Assembly (NCBI RefSeq): GCF_029537735.1
Contig: NZ_JARPUQ010000002.1
Coordinates: 736,240 to 800,239, forward strand
From: Robiginitalea aestuariiviva
GTDB taxonomy: Bacteria; Bacteroidota; Bacteroidia; Flavobacteriales; Flavobacteriaceae
DNA: 64,000 nucleotides
Direction: 5' to 3'
The position numbers and the translations under genes are program-made. Position 1 is the first letter of the stretch, and the number at the start of each line of letters is the position of its first letter. Under the pieces are notes generated by a model. The model was not told the DNA's origin. It was given only the letters and a program-made list of their open reading frames with translations, and ran no database searches. Shown in pieces: positions 1 through 7,638 of this stretch.

Positions 1-292
1 GGGGGTTTGTATTTGCAGGCGTGACCGCCCTCAGGATCACGCGAGGTGCGAGCGTAATCCCGCAGGCTTTGAAGGGGGTTTGTATTTGCAGGCGTGACCG
101 CCCTCAGGATCACGCGAGGTGCGAGCGTAATCCCGCAGGCTTTGAAGGGGTTTGTATTTGCAGGCGTAACTGCCCTCAGGATCACGCGAGGTACGAGCGT
201 AATCCTGTGATTGTAATGGATTGTTGGCAAAGCAGGGTTTGTATTTGCAGGCGTGATTGCCCTCAGGATCACGCGAGGTACGAGCGTAATCC
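1..292. repeat. Array of four ~55-bp hairpin-forming direct repeats
   Basis: Four near-identical copies begin at 6, 79, 151 and 238, each running from TTTGTATTTGCAGGCG to GCGTAATCC. Spacing is 73, 72 and 87 bp. The first two linkers are the same short GCAGGCTTTGAA-type sequence; the third is a different, AT-richer linker. Each copy holds two imperfect inverted repeats: a short one (GGCG-TGAC-CGCC, degrading to GGCG/TGCC) and a larger one (GGATcACGC, nine-base loop, GCGTaATCC). The array probably continues left of the window. It resembles REP/BIME-type extragenic elements rather than a gene. Confidence 0.85.
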
Positions 293-465
293 TAAAATTT
301 CAATCTGGACCAAAAGGATTAACTAAAGTACAATTAAACAACCCGTGTTGTACTGGGATTTCAGTTTGGATTGTGTCAAGAATAGACCATAGCCTAAATG
401 AGATATGTATCGGGATTCCTTAGGAATGTGAGTTTTTCTATCTTAGTCAGCAACAAAGGCTAAAT
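293..465. other. AT-rich spacer without a recognisable gene
   Basis: Between the repeat array and the first lipoprotein gene the sequence turns AT-rich. I see no open frame of coding character, no clear terminator and no RNA gene. It probably carries the promoter for the gene at 466, but I cannot point to a convincing -7 box. Confidence 0.5.
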
Positions 466-987
466 ATGGTTAATCGAACAGCGCTGTTAATTTTAATGGT
501 TTTGATAACGTTTTCTAGTTGTAAAAACAGAAAACAAAAATCATGGGAAGAATTAGAATATGACTCGGTAACACTGCCAGAAATTTCTATTGTAATTGAG
601 GGAGATTTTTATCACGATTTTCAACATAGCCCTACAATATTTAAGTTTTCAGGGGATAAATTAGAAATGCTTATTTACAGAAGCGAAATTGATGATTACG
701 AAAAACAAACACTTAAACTAATAGAGGAAAGTTTTCTTGAAGATGGTTATGACTATCGAAGAACCATTTACCGAACGGATTCTGAATATTATCCAATACT
801 GAAACTAAGAGAGAGCAAAGAAAATATGAATGTTCATTATTTAGAAGGTATACCTCCCAATAACACCATGACTACCATTGGTATAAGTGAAAATACATTT
901 GAACAAATTGGCATTCTTGGATACGCGACAATGTCAGAGGATTCCTTCGATTCCTTAATCAATGAAGCCATGAATAAGGGGCAATAA
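466..987 (+). CDS. Hypothetical lipoprotein
   Basis: A 173-residue protein of unknown function. The N-terminus is a typical SPII lipoprotein signal: hydrophobic stretch, then LITFSSC with the lipidated Cys near residue 19. The mature part is polar, rich in Glu, Asp, Tyr and Ile, with no motif I recognise. The ATG at 466 places the signal peptide correctly. The gene is visibly AT-rich and uses AT-ending codons, unlike the GC-rich genes after 2087, which suggests recent acquisition or a low-expression accessory gene. It sits between the repeat array and two genes on the opposite strand. Confidence 0.75.
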   Translation: MVNRTALLILMVLITFSSCKNRKQKSWEELEYDSVTLPEISIVIEGDFYHDFQHSPTIFKFSGDKLEMLIYRSEIDDYEKQTLKLIEESFLEDGYDYRRTIYRTDSEYYPILKLRESKENMNVHYLEGIPPNNTMTTIGISENTFEQIGILGYATMSEDSFDSLINEAMNKGQ

Positions 988-1002
988 CTTTAAAGAAGTA
1001 GA

Positions 1003-1179
1003 CTAGAATCTTGTCCTGTAAATAAGAATACAAAACTCAATGGTAAAAGCCAATCCAAGCCATTCGAGTATTCCCCACCAACCAAGACTACGACCATCAA
1101 AGTACATAAGTATTGGAATTCCAAAGTAAACCAAATAACGAAACCACCTAAAAATACTTCTTCCTTTACTGTGAATCAT
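1003..1179 (-). CDS. Small two-segment membrane protein, hypothetical
   Basis: A 58-residue frame starting at the ATG at 1179 (a TTG seven codons upstream would also be open). It has two hydrophobic segments, around residues 13-25 and 34-51, separated by DGRSLGWWG, with basic residues at the N-terminus. No family is recognised. It is AT-rich like its neighbours and ends 15 bp from the convergent lipoprotein gene. It could be a real small membrane protein or a remnant of a longer one. Confidence 0.4.
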   Translation of the reverse strand: MIHSKGRSIFRWFRYLVYFGIPILMYFDGRSLGWWGILEWLGLAFTIEFCILIYRTRF

Positions 1180-1277
1180 GCTACCCCGAATTGCTGTCAA
1201 TAAATTTATCAGCGCTTTAATCGAAATTTAATGACGCCTATAAATATTGTGCATTCAGCTGCTTATAGTATGATTAT

Positions 1278-1730
1278 TTAGTTTCTTATAACCCCCCCCC
1301 TGAAAAGGTCTTGGGTTTCTGGCACATCAGAAATTGTAAGGGACAGCCTTTCAGTTGAAAGGTCAATATCCGTAAAATTGAATCCTGTGATATAGTAGTT
1401 TTGACCTTGATAATCGATTTCAGTCCTGAACTCTAAGGAATAATCATTGGGTCTTTCGATGAATTCAAACTCATATGTTTGTGCATTTTCCAAATCATGG
1501 TTGAATGTTACTTCAATCAAATAACTTGTTGCTGTCGTAGATTGAGTTGTGAAAAGAACATTTTGAATATCGACAAAATCGTAAGTTGCGGAATCAAGTT
1601 CCCAAAGACCGTCTACATTCGGTAATATAACTTCCTGACTAGTTTCTTCCTCTACAATTTCTGGACTATCGTCAGAAGAGCATGAGAACAATAAAAATGA
1701 CCAAAAACAAATAAATAATAACTTCTTCAT
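1278..1730 (-). CDS. Hypothetical lipoprotein, lipocalin-like size
   Basis: A 150-residue secreted lipoprotein (signal MKKLLFICFWSFLLFSC, lipobox Cys at 17, then SSDD, a common Bacteroidota export-to-surface pattern). The body alternates polar and hydrophobic residues with WELDSATYDF early on, which recalls small lipocalin-like beta-barrel lipoproteins of Bacteroidota; that assignment is only by look. The coding strand carries nine consecutive G near the 3' end (1292-1300), encoding Arg-Gly-Gly just before the C-terminus, so slippage would swap the last residues. AT-rich, accessory in character. Confidence 0.75.
   Translation of the reverse strand: MKKLLFICFWSFLLFSCSSDDSPEIVEEETSQEVILPNVDGLWELDSATYDFVDIQNVLFTTQSTTATSYLIEVTFNHDLENAQTYEFEFIERPNDYSLEFRTEIDYQGQNYYITGFNFTDIDLSTERLSLTISDVPETQDLFRGGVIRN
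1292..1300 (-). repeat. Homopolymeric G9 tract inside a lipoprotein gene
   Basis: Nine consecutive C on the given strand, read as G9 in the lipoprotein gene, a few codons before its stop. In an AT-rich gene this run stands out. Tracts of this kind are slippage-prone, so the C-terminus may vary between cells, or the assembly length may be wrong. Confidence 0.8.
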
Positions 1731-2086
1731 GAGTAAATATTGGTTGAATTAAAATCGACTATTAAATAAGTTGCTATAACTTCAACGATATTATTCTCAT
1801 TTATTGTTTTCGTTTAATTTGGCAATCCCTTGAAACAAATATTAGTCATATTAAAGTCATATATTGAAATGAAATTATCTATTATCAATAGATATAATCA
1901 TTTTATTACTGCTTTGGGAGCAGAAGGTCGCAGATTGGAATTCAGCTGCCGCGACGAAGGGGATTCCCCACCCCCAAGATCACACGAAGCACGCCCGTAG
2001 TCCTGAAGGTATTTCTTTAAAGGGTTGAGTGGTAAGGCCGGGGATTTCTTATTTTAACCCTATCAAAACGGCCTGAACCCCATTTT
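1731..2086. other. Intergenic region with transition from AT-rich to GC-rich DNA
   Basis: This 356-bp stretch lies between divergent genes. The first half is AT-rich and should hold the promoter of the leftward lipoprotein gene. From about 1915 composition changes abruptly to GC-rich, and a degenerate copy of the repeat seen at 1-292 follows. No gene or RNA is evident. Confidence 0.6.
1973..2004. repeat. Degenerate copy of the left-end repeat
   Basis: CCCAAGATCACACGAAGC and the following bases align with the second half of the repeat at 1-292, matching about 23 of 32 positions in the same orientation. The inverted-repeat outline (GATCAC near the start, GTAGTCCT at the end) is partly kept. 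Directly upstream is GGGGATTCCCCACCCCC. With the array at 1-292 it brackets the AT-rich lipoprotein block. Confidence 0.5.
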
Positions 2087-3358
2087 ATGAAATTCCCGAA
2101 GTTCCTCTTTCTTCTGGCACTCCCCATACTGCTCTCGTGTAAAAATACCAAACCGGCAACGCCTACCGGCTACCAGGGCCAGGGCCCAACGCCCATAGTG
2201 TCTACCCGTACCAAACCTGTTCAGCGCCAGTGGCGCGGGGTGTGGGCGTTTCAGGACAGTACGGTTTTCTTCAGCAATACCTTCGACGGGGCCCGGTTAA
2301 ACGGGGTGGCACATGACGGAGGAGATCAATATACGCTGTGGATTACGGCAGAGAACACACCCATAAATCCTAGCCCCTGGTACGGGTTTCAAGTTTGGAG
2401 TTCCATCCCGAGAGAACTGAAACTCCGCTTTACCTATGACGGTAGCAGAAGCCGGTATTACCCAAAAATCAGCCGGGATGGCATTTATTTTAAGGGGCTG
2501 GACAGCACCCGTTACCGGATCATTAACCCCGGGGAGGGTGATTTTGGTATTAAGGCGGCACCGGAAGAGATTGAAATTACGGTTGCCGTAGATGCACAGC
2601 CTACCTGGATTACCGCGCAGGAGTTATATACTTCCGCTGCCGTCAAAACCTGGGTCGATTCCCTTTCCCAGTACCCATTCATTTCCAATTACGACATCGG
2701 CAAAAGCCGGGAGGGCCGTCCGATGAACCTCATGGAAGTTAACGGCGGCCATTCCAAAAAAGCCCTGATGATCATTTCACGCCAGCACCCCCCGGAAGTA
2801 ACCGGGTTTCTCGCCATGAAATCCTTTATGGAGACCCTTTCCGGGGATTCTCCGCAGGCCAAGGCCTTCCGGGAGGAATTCACCATTTTTAATGTACCCC
2901 TGATGAATCCGGATGGCGTGGACAACGGGCACTGGCGGCATAATTTGGGGGGCATAGACCTGAATCGCGACTGGCAGGAATTCAATCAGCCCGAAACGCG
3001 GGCCGTGCGCGATTTCCTGAAGCAGAAAAGTGAAGAGGGCTACGAATTTGTTTTCGGGGCCGATTTTCACTCCACCTGGGACGACATTTATTACCCCATA
3101 GACACCCTCGTTACAGGAGATAAGGGAAAAATAGTTTTCGATTGGATCAAAGGCATCACAGATCGCCTGCCTCAGAAAAAAACCAATATCAGTACCACCG
3201 ACAAGATAACCCCGACCATGGTTTCCAGAAACCATTTCTATGTCAATTACGGTATGCCGGCCATTGTATTTGAACTGGGCGACAATACCCCCAGGGATTT
3301 CCTCCGGGAAAAGGGCCGGGTGGCAGCCGAGGAACTGATGCGGTTACTCATGAAATAG
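2087..3358 (+). CDS. Secreted M14-family zinc carboxypeptidase (lipoprotein)
   Basis: A 423-residue lipoprotein (lipobox LLSC near residue 18). Residues ~50-190 form a non-catalytic beta-rich domain. From about 200 on is a peptidase M14 domain: zinc ligands in HPPE (H234, E237), third ligand H328 in DFHSTWDD, and catalytic E396 in VFELGDN. The substrate-binding NPDGVDNGHWRHN...DLNRDW segment is also typical. The enzyme should remove C-terminal residues or cleave cell-wall or glycopeptide substrates outside the cytoplasm. It is followed 47 bp later by the DUF6807 gene, probably as one transcript. Substrate is unknown. Confidence 0.88.
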   Translation: MKFPKFLFLLALPILLSCKNTKPATPTGYQGQGPTPIVSTRTKPVQRQWRGVWAFQDSTVFFSNTFDGARLNGVAHDGGDQYTLWITAENTPINPSPWYGFQVWSSIPRELKLRFTYDGSRSRYYPKISRDGIYFKGLDSTRYRIINPGEGDFGIKAAPEEIEITVAVDAQPTWITAQELYTSAAVKTWVDSLSQYPFISNYDIGKSREGRPMNLMEVNGGHSKKALMIISRQHPPEVTGFLAMKSFMETLSGDSPQAKAFREEFTIFNVPLMNPDGVDNGHWRHNLGGIDLNRDWQEFNQPETRAVRDFLKQKSEEGYEFVFGADFHSTWDDIYYPIDTLVTGDKGKIVFDWIKGITDRLPQKKTNISTTDKITPTMVSRNHFYVNYGMPAIVFELGDNTPRDFLREKGRVAAEELMRLLMK

Positions 3359-3405
3359 GCTGGTGGTTTTAAGTCCGTTGATCAGAAGTTTGTTTAACCC
3401 GATAA

Positions 3406-4392
3406 ATGCAGTTCTTGTTCATCGTAAAGGGTAACTTCAGCAAGGAGAGAAGAAAGGCCATAGGTTTCATTTTGGGCCTGGGCCTGGGGATTTCCGCGGC
3501 AGCTCAGGAAATTCAGGCCGATATTCAACCGGATGCCATTTCTTTTACGGAAGGAAAAACCCCGGTATTGACCTATCAGGTGGCCGAAAAATCCATTTCC
3601 GGTACCTACGGCCGTGCCAATTACATCCATCCGCTCCATGCGATGGATGGCACCGTAATCACCGAGGACTTCCCTGCGGATCATTTGCACCATAGGGGTA
3701 TTTTCTGGGCCTGGCACCAGGTGTATGTGGGGGATAAACGCATAGGGGACGGTTGGGAGATCAGGGATTTTTCCTGGGAGGTAGACACCGTGCAAGTGCT
3801 TCAACAACCGGGAAAGGCCAGAACCCTGCGTACGGAGGTATTGTGGAAATCGCCGGGTTGGGTGGATGGCAAGGGTAACCCCGTACCCCTGGTAAAGGAG
3901 AACACCACCATTATCGTTTATCCTGCCGAAGCCTCGGGAAGAAGCATCGATCTGGAAATTGCGTTGACCGCCCTTGTCGAGGACTTACGCATAGGCGGTT
4001 CCGAGGACGAAAAAGGCTATGGCGGCTTTTCTGCCCGGATTCGGTTGGCCGGAAATATGGTATTTACCGGCCCAAAGGGGAACGTGGAACCCGATAACCT
4101 CCCGGTCCTGGCCGGGGGGTGGTTGGATATTTCCGGCCCCATGGGTCAAGGCGGGGCTGTGGCCGGCCTTACGGTGCTTAGCCACCCAGGCAATCCCGGT
4201 TATCCCAACCCCTGGATATTAAGGGCATCACAAAGCATGCAGAATGCGGTTTATCCGTATCCCGGCGCGAAGGCGGTACCTTTACCCGCCTCAAAACCCC
4301 TGGTTTTGCGGTACCGGTTATGGATCCATAACGGTCATGTCAATCCGGATGCCATCGACCGTATCCATACCGAATATCGTCAATTGGAGTAG
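3406..4392 (+). CDS. DUF6807 family secreted protein (often called PmoA-like)
   Basis: A 328-residue protein with an N-terminal hydrophobic export segment ending AAAQ. The family signature DHLHHRGIFWAWHQV lies near residues 88-102, and the C-terminal YRLWIHNGHV is also typical of this family. Database entries often call it methane oxygenase PmoA, but it has no relation to particulate methane monooxygenase. In Bacteroidota and Planctomycetes it occurs in sugar-degradation clusters with Gfo/Idh oxidoreductases, as here. The beta-rich fold suggests carbohydrate binding or modification; activity is unknown. Confidence 0.8.
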   Translation: MQFLFIVKGNFSKERRKAIGFILGLGLGISAAAQEIQADIQPDAISFTEGKTPVLTYQVAEKSISGTYGRANYIHPLHAMDGTVITEDFPADHLHHRGIFWAWHQVYVGDKRIGDGWEIRDFSWEVDTVQVLQQPGKARTLRTEVLWKSPGWVDGKGNPVPLVKENTTIIVYPAEASGRSIDLEIALTALVEDLRIGGSEDEKGYGGFSARIRLAGNMVFTGPKGNVEPDNLPVLAGGWLDISGPMGQGGAVAGLTVLSHPGNPGYPNPWILRASQSMQNAVYPYPGAKAVPLPASKPLVLRYRLWIHNGHVNPDAIDRIHTEYRQLE

Positions 4393-4557
4393 GTGTTACC
4401 CCGGTTGTCACATCCCCCGGAAAAGCGGGATGGCCGGGGGAGCAAATCGGGGCTGCAGCCGGCAACCCGGGTACAAAGGTGCCAGAGGGAAACGAAATAA
4501 GCGCACCAGGAACCCCCGGCGCGCTTATACTGCCAATTCAAATAACAGGGCTGACGC
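4393..4557. terminator. Convergent intergenic region with hairpins, possible bidirectional terminator
   Basis: Between two converging genes lie a GC-rich hairpin (CCCCCGG ... CCGGGGG, about 4412-4440) and a perfect 8-bp stem ATAAGCGC/GCGCTTAT (4497-4504 with 4521-4528). Neither has a strong T tract, so intrinsic termination is only a guess from position. Confidence 0.4.
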
Positions 4558-4947
4558 TTACATATACTCCGTCAGAAACCTGAAAAATTCCTTTTTAAAA
4601 CCGGAATAAATTTCCCGTTCGGTTTCCATTTTTTCGCGGGTGGCCACATGGGCCTTGACCATGCAGAAATCCATGGTTTCCGGGGTGCCGTTCCGGCTTT
4701 GCCCGGCAATGCGGGCCTCGTGTTTTTCGGTGTCCTCCAGCAGGTCCAGGATACGGATCTCGTGCAGGCGAATTTCGTTCTGGTAGTGCTCCAGTTTTTT
4801 CAGGAAGTCGCGGTCGGAATGCCTGGTGATCACATCGGCCAGGCGGTTGGAGAAGGTCTGGAGTTCGTCCTGCCAAAAGCGGAGTTCGGCCATCCAGCTC
4901 AGGTGCTCAAAATGCAGGTCGGAATTTTGGATTACGGGTGTTAACAT
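4558..4947 (-). CDS. Hypothetical alpha-helical protein
   Basis: A 129-residue cytoplasmic protein without signal peptide. It is rich in Glu, Lys, His and Leu with heptad-like spacing over most of its length (for example FSNRLADVITRHSDRDFLKK and the following segment), so a helical bundle or coiled coil is likely. His and Glu residues such as DLHFEHLSWMAELRFWQDEL recall hemerythrin-like or stress-related helical proteins, but no diagnostic motif is complete. Codon use matches the GC-rich genes around it, which supports its being real. It is a single gene between two opposite-strand genes. Confidence 0.7.
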   Translation of the reverse strand: MLTPVIQNSDLHFEHLSWMAELRFWQDELQTFSNRLADVITRHSDRDFLKKLEHYQNEIRLHEIRILDLLEDTEKHEARIAGQSRNGTPETMDFCMVKAHVATREKMETEREIYSGFKKEFFRFLTEYM

Positions 4948-5110
4948 GGGATAGTTTTTAGGGTTACACGATGTCCCAAAGGCCCGCAGAGGCCCATGGC
5001 AGGTTAAATTATTCCACCTTTAAGGGAAATACAATGACAAGCGTCACCTTGCCCAAAAGAAGACGGCCATAAAAAATGCAGTATCTTTTCGCTCTTAAAA
5101 AAACAAAACT

Positions 5111-6253
5111 ATGACCATCCCCCGTGCCTTCCTGCCCTTAGCGTTGGGCCTGTTTACCCTTTTGCTGGCGTGTTCCTGCGGCCAGGAGCAATCCGGGGCT
5201 GCGGACCAGGATTCCAGCCTGCCTGTTGCAGTAGATCCCATTGCCTTTACTTTGGAACAGGCTCAAATCCTAAGCGAATTGCCATTGGCCTGCGTAGGCC
5301 AGGAATATCCCAATAAATTGGGGCAGACCCTTGGCAGTGCAGAAGACCTGGGCGAACCTACAGCCCTGCACCCCGCTTTTTACGGCTGTTTTGACTGGCA
5401 TTCGGCCGTACACGGGCATTGGTCCCTGGTACGTCTGCTTAAAACCTTCCCGGATATGGAAAAGGCGGCCCAGGCCCGGGAATTGCTGGCCCGGCATTTG
5501 TCCGAGGATAATATTGCCCGGGAAGTGGCCTACTTCCAGGGGGAACACGCCAAAGGGTACGAACGCACCTATGGCTGGGCCTGGCTGCTGAAGCTGGCCG
5601 AGGAACTCCACACCTGGAACGACCCCCTGGCCCGGGCCCTGGAGGCCAACCTGCAACCGCTTACCGCCCATATCTCCAATGCCTTTGTGGCCTACCTGCC
5701 CAAATTGCAATACCCGGTACGGGTAGGGACGCACACCAATACGGCCTTTGGCCTTGCCCTGGCCTGGGACTATGCGCAGACCTTGGGTGATGCCCGCCTG
5801 AAAGAAGCCATCCGGGAGCGTGCCCTGGCCTTTTATGGTGCGGATGCCCAATGCCCTCTGGGATGGGAGCCCAGCGGGGCGGATTTCCTGTCGCCCTGCC
5901 TTGAGGAGATGGATCTGATGCGCCGCGTCCTGGACCCGGAAGCATTTATGGCCTGGTCAGCCGCCTTCCTCCCCGGGTTGCTGCAGCCGGGTTTCTCCTG
6001 GGAACCGGCCCGGGTAGGGGACCGGTCGGATGGGCAGCTGGTACACCTGGACGGGCTGAATTTTAGCAGGGCCTGGGTCTTCTACGGCCTGGCCAACCAG
6101 TACCCCGAAACCTTCGGGCACCTGCGTGCGCTGGCCCATGAACACATGGCGTATTCCTTCCCCAACCTGGTGGGGGACCAGTATGAGGGCGGGCACTGGC
6201 TGGGCACCTTTGCCCTGTATGCCCTCGAAACCCGGGAAGCCCCTAATCCCTGA
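5111..6253 (+). CDS. DUF2891 family lipoprotein
   Basis: A 380-residue protein with an SPII signal (LLACSC around residues 20-24). The mature part matches DUF2891: HPAFYGCFDWHSAVHGHWSLVRLL around 90-115, YGWAWLLKLAEEL near 155, VRVGTHTNTAFGLALAWDYA near 205, and DFLSPCLEEMDLMRRVL near 260. The many Trp, His and acidic residues on an all-helical scaffold resemble (alpha/alpha) toroid carbohydrate enzymes; that comparison is inference. The family is uncharacterised. The gene is monocistronic or leads into the MFS gene 100 bp downstream, which has its own promoter-like box. Confidence 0.85.
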   Translation: MTIPRAFLPLALGLFTLLLACSCGQEQSGAADQDSSLPVAVDPIAFTLEQAQILSELPLACVGQEYPNKLGQTLGSAEDLGEPTALHPAFYGCFDWHSAVHGHWSLVRLLKTFPDMEKAAQARELLARHLSEDNIAREVAYFQGEHAKGYERTYGWAWLLKLAEELHTWNDPLARALEANLQPLTAHISNAFVAYLPKLQYPVRVGTHTNTAFGLALAWDYAQTLGDARLKEAIRERALAFYGADAQCPLGWEPSGADFLSPCLEEMDLMRRVLDPEAFMAWSAAFLPGLLQPGFSWEPARVGDRSDGQLVHLDGLNFSRAWVFYGLANQYPETFGHLRALAHEHMAYSFPNLVGDQYEGGHWLGTFALYALETREAPNP

Positions 6254-6318
6254 ACCGCCTTAAATGCGGGCCGATGGAGAAATGCTGAAATGAATGCAGG
6301 CCCCTGGGATTTGCGTTT

Positions 6319-6326
6319 TACCTTTG
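6319..6326 (+). promoter_or_regulatory. Candidate -7 promoter box (TACCTTTG)
   Basis: An exact match to the Bacteroidota -7 consensus TAnnTTTG, about 30 bp before the MFS gene start. No good TTG -33 element is visible at the usual distance, so this is tentative. Confidence 0.4.
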
Positions 6327-6355
6327 CCCCCGAAAATGATCTGGTTTAGCCCGAA

Positions 6356-7627
6356 ATGAGCGCATCTACCGACCCATATGCTGCCCTCCGCTTCCCGGAA
6401 TTCAATATTTTCCTGGGGGTTCGCTTTGCCATGGTGCTGGCCTGGTCCATGCAGTTTATCCTGATCGAATGGTTTGTGTATTCCCTGACCAAAGATCCGC
6501 TTTCCCTGGGCCTGATCGGGCTTATGGAAGTGATCCCCTCGGTGGGGATGGCCCTCTTTGCAGGCCACATTGTAGACCAGCGGGAAAAACGCAACCTGTT
6601 GCTGGCCTGTATCCTGGCCTTTTCCATCCTGAGCCTGGGCCTGTTTGTGCTGAGCCTCCCGGAATTCGGCAGCTATCTTTCCCGGAGCCAATTGTTAACG
6701 GGCATCTACAGCCTGGTCTTCCTGGGCGGGTTGGTGCGCGCTTTTATCGGCCCCACCATCTTTTCCCTGATTGCCCTGATCGTACCCAAGCGCATTTACC
6801 CCAATGCCGCTACCTGGAGCAGCAGTACCTGGCAGCTGGCTTCCGTTCTGGGGCCGGCCCTTGCGGGCTTCTCCATTGGCTGGATCGGGGTGCACTGGTC
6901 GCTCTGCGGCATCTTCGGGTTTTCGGCCCTGGCCTTCCTGCTGCTCTTGCGCATCGGGCGTAAACCCATCCTGAACCCCAAGCTGGGGGAGCCTGTATTT
7001 CAAAGCCTGAAGGACGGGCTGCAGTTTGTTTGGCGCACCAAATCCATCCTGGGTGCCCTTACCCTGGATATGGTGGCTGTCCTCTTTGGGGGGGCGGTAG
7101 CCCTGTTGCCGGTATATGCCCAGGATATTTTGCAGGTAGGGTCCGAAGGCTTTGGCATCCTGCGGGCCGCCCCGGCCGTAGGGGCCTCCATTACTATGCT
7201 GGGCTCCACGCGTTTCCCGTTGCACCGCCATGCCGGCCGAAAGCTGTTATGGGCGGTATTCGCCTTTGGGATCTGTATCCTGGTCTTTGGGGTTTCCACC
7301 TCCTTCTGGATTTCCGCCATTGCCCTTTTCCTGAGCGGGGCGGTAGACGGAGTCTCCATGATCATCCGCCAGACCATCCTGCAACTCAAAACCCCTGACC
7401 ATATGCGGGGCAGGGTTGCCTCTGTGAATTCCATCTTTGTGGGCTCTTCCAACGAACTGGGAGCCTTCGAAAGCGGCCTGGCGGCCCGCCTGATCGGCAC
7501 CGTGCCTGCCGTGGTCTTTGGCGGGGTAATGACCCTGCTCACCGTGGGGGCCACGGCCTGGATCTCGCCCCGTTTCCGCCGCCTGGACCTTTCCGACGAG
7601 GTGGAGTTAAGTGCACGCGAAGGGTAG
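6356..7627 (+). CDS. MFS transporter (EntS-like exporter family)
   Basis: A 423-residue integral membrane protein with about 12 hydrophobic segments. The loop GHIVDQREKRNLLL near residues 65-78 corresponds to the MFS signature between segments 2 and 3, and a second-half counterpart LKTPDHMRGRVASVNSIFVG lies around residue 350. This last motif is typical of the EntS/MFS_3 group of exporters. The likely role is proton-driven export of a small molecule across the inner membrane; substrate unknown. It converges with the DUF1593 gene 11 bp downstream. Confidence 0.88.
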   Translation: MSASTDPYAALRFPEFNIFLGVRFAMVLAWSMQFILIEWFVYSLTKDPLSLGLIGLMEVIPSVGMALFAGHIVDQREKRNLLLACILAFSILSLGLFVLSLPEFGSYLSRSQLLTGIYSLVFLGGLVRAFIGPTIFSLIALIVPKRIYPNAATWSSSTWQLASVLGPALAGFSIGWIGVHWSLCGIFGFSALAFLLLLRIGRKPILNPKLGEPVFQSLKDGLQFVWRTKSILGALTLDMVAVLFGGAVALLPVYAQDILQVGSEGFGILRAAPAVGASITMLGSTRFPLHRHAGRKLLWAVFAFGICILVFGVSTSFWISAIALFLSGAVDGVSMIIRQTILQLKTPDHMRGRVASVNSIFVGSSNELGAFESGLAARLIGTVPAVVFGGVMTLLTVGATAWISPRFRRLDLSDEVELSAREG

Positions 7628-7638
7628 CCCCCGGTAAT

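Noticed and set aside
1-292. CRISPR array
   Set aside because: Units are about 55 bp with nested inverted repeats, the linkers are repeated or irregular rather than unique spacers of equal size, and no cas genes are present.
21-326. Open frame of 101 codons across the left-end repeats
   Set aside because: It starts at a GTG inside a repeat, simply translates the repeat units, and has no signal, homology or codon character of a gene.
1-2004. Integron with attC sites and gene cassettes
   Set aside because: The repeats lack the GTTRRRY and RYYYAAC core sites of attC, and no integrase gene is seen; the cassette-like look rests only on small genes between repeats.
3406-4392. Methane monooxygenase-type function suggested by the PmoA-like name
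   Set aside because: The protein is soluble and exported, lacks the membrane helices and metal ligands of pMMO, and matches DUF6807 instead.
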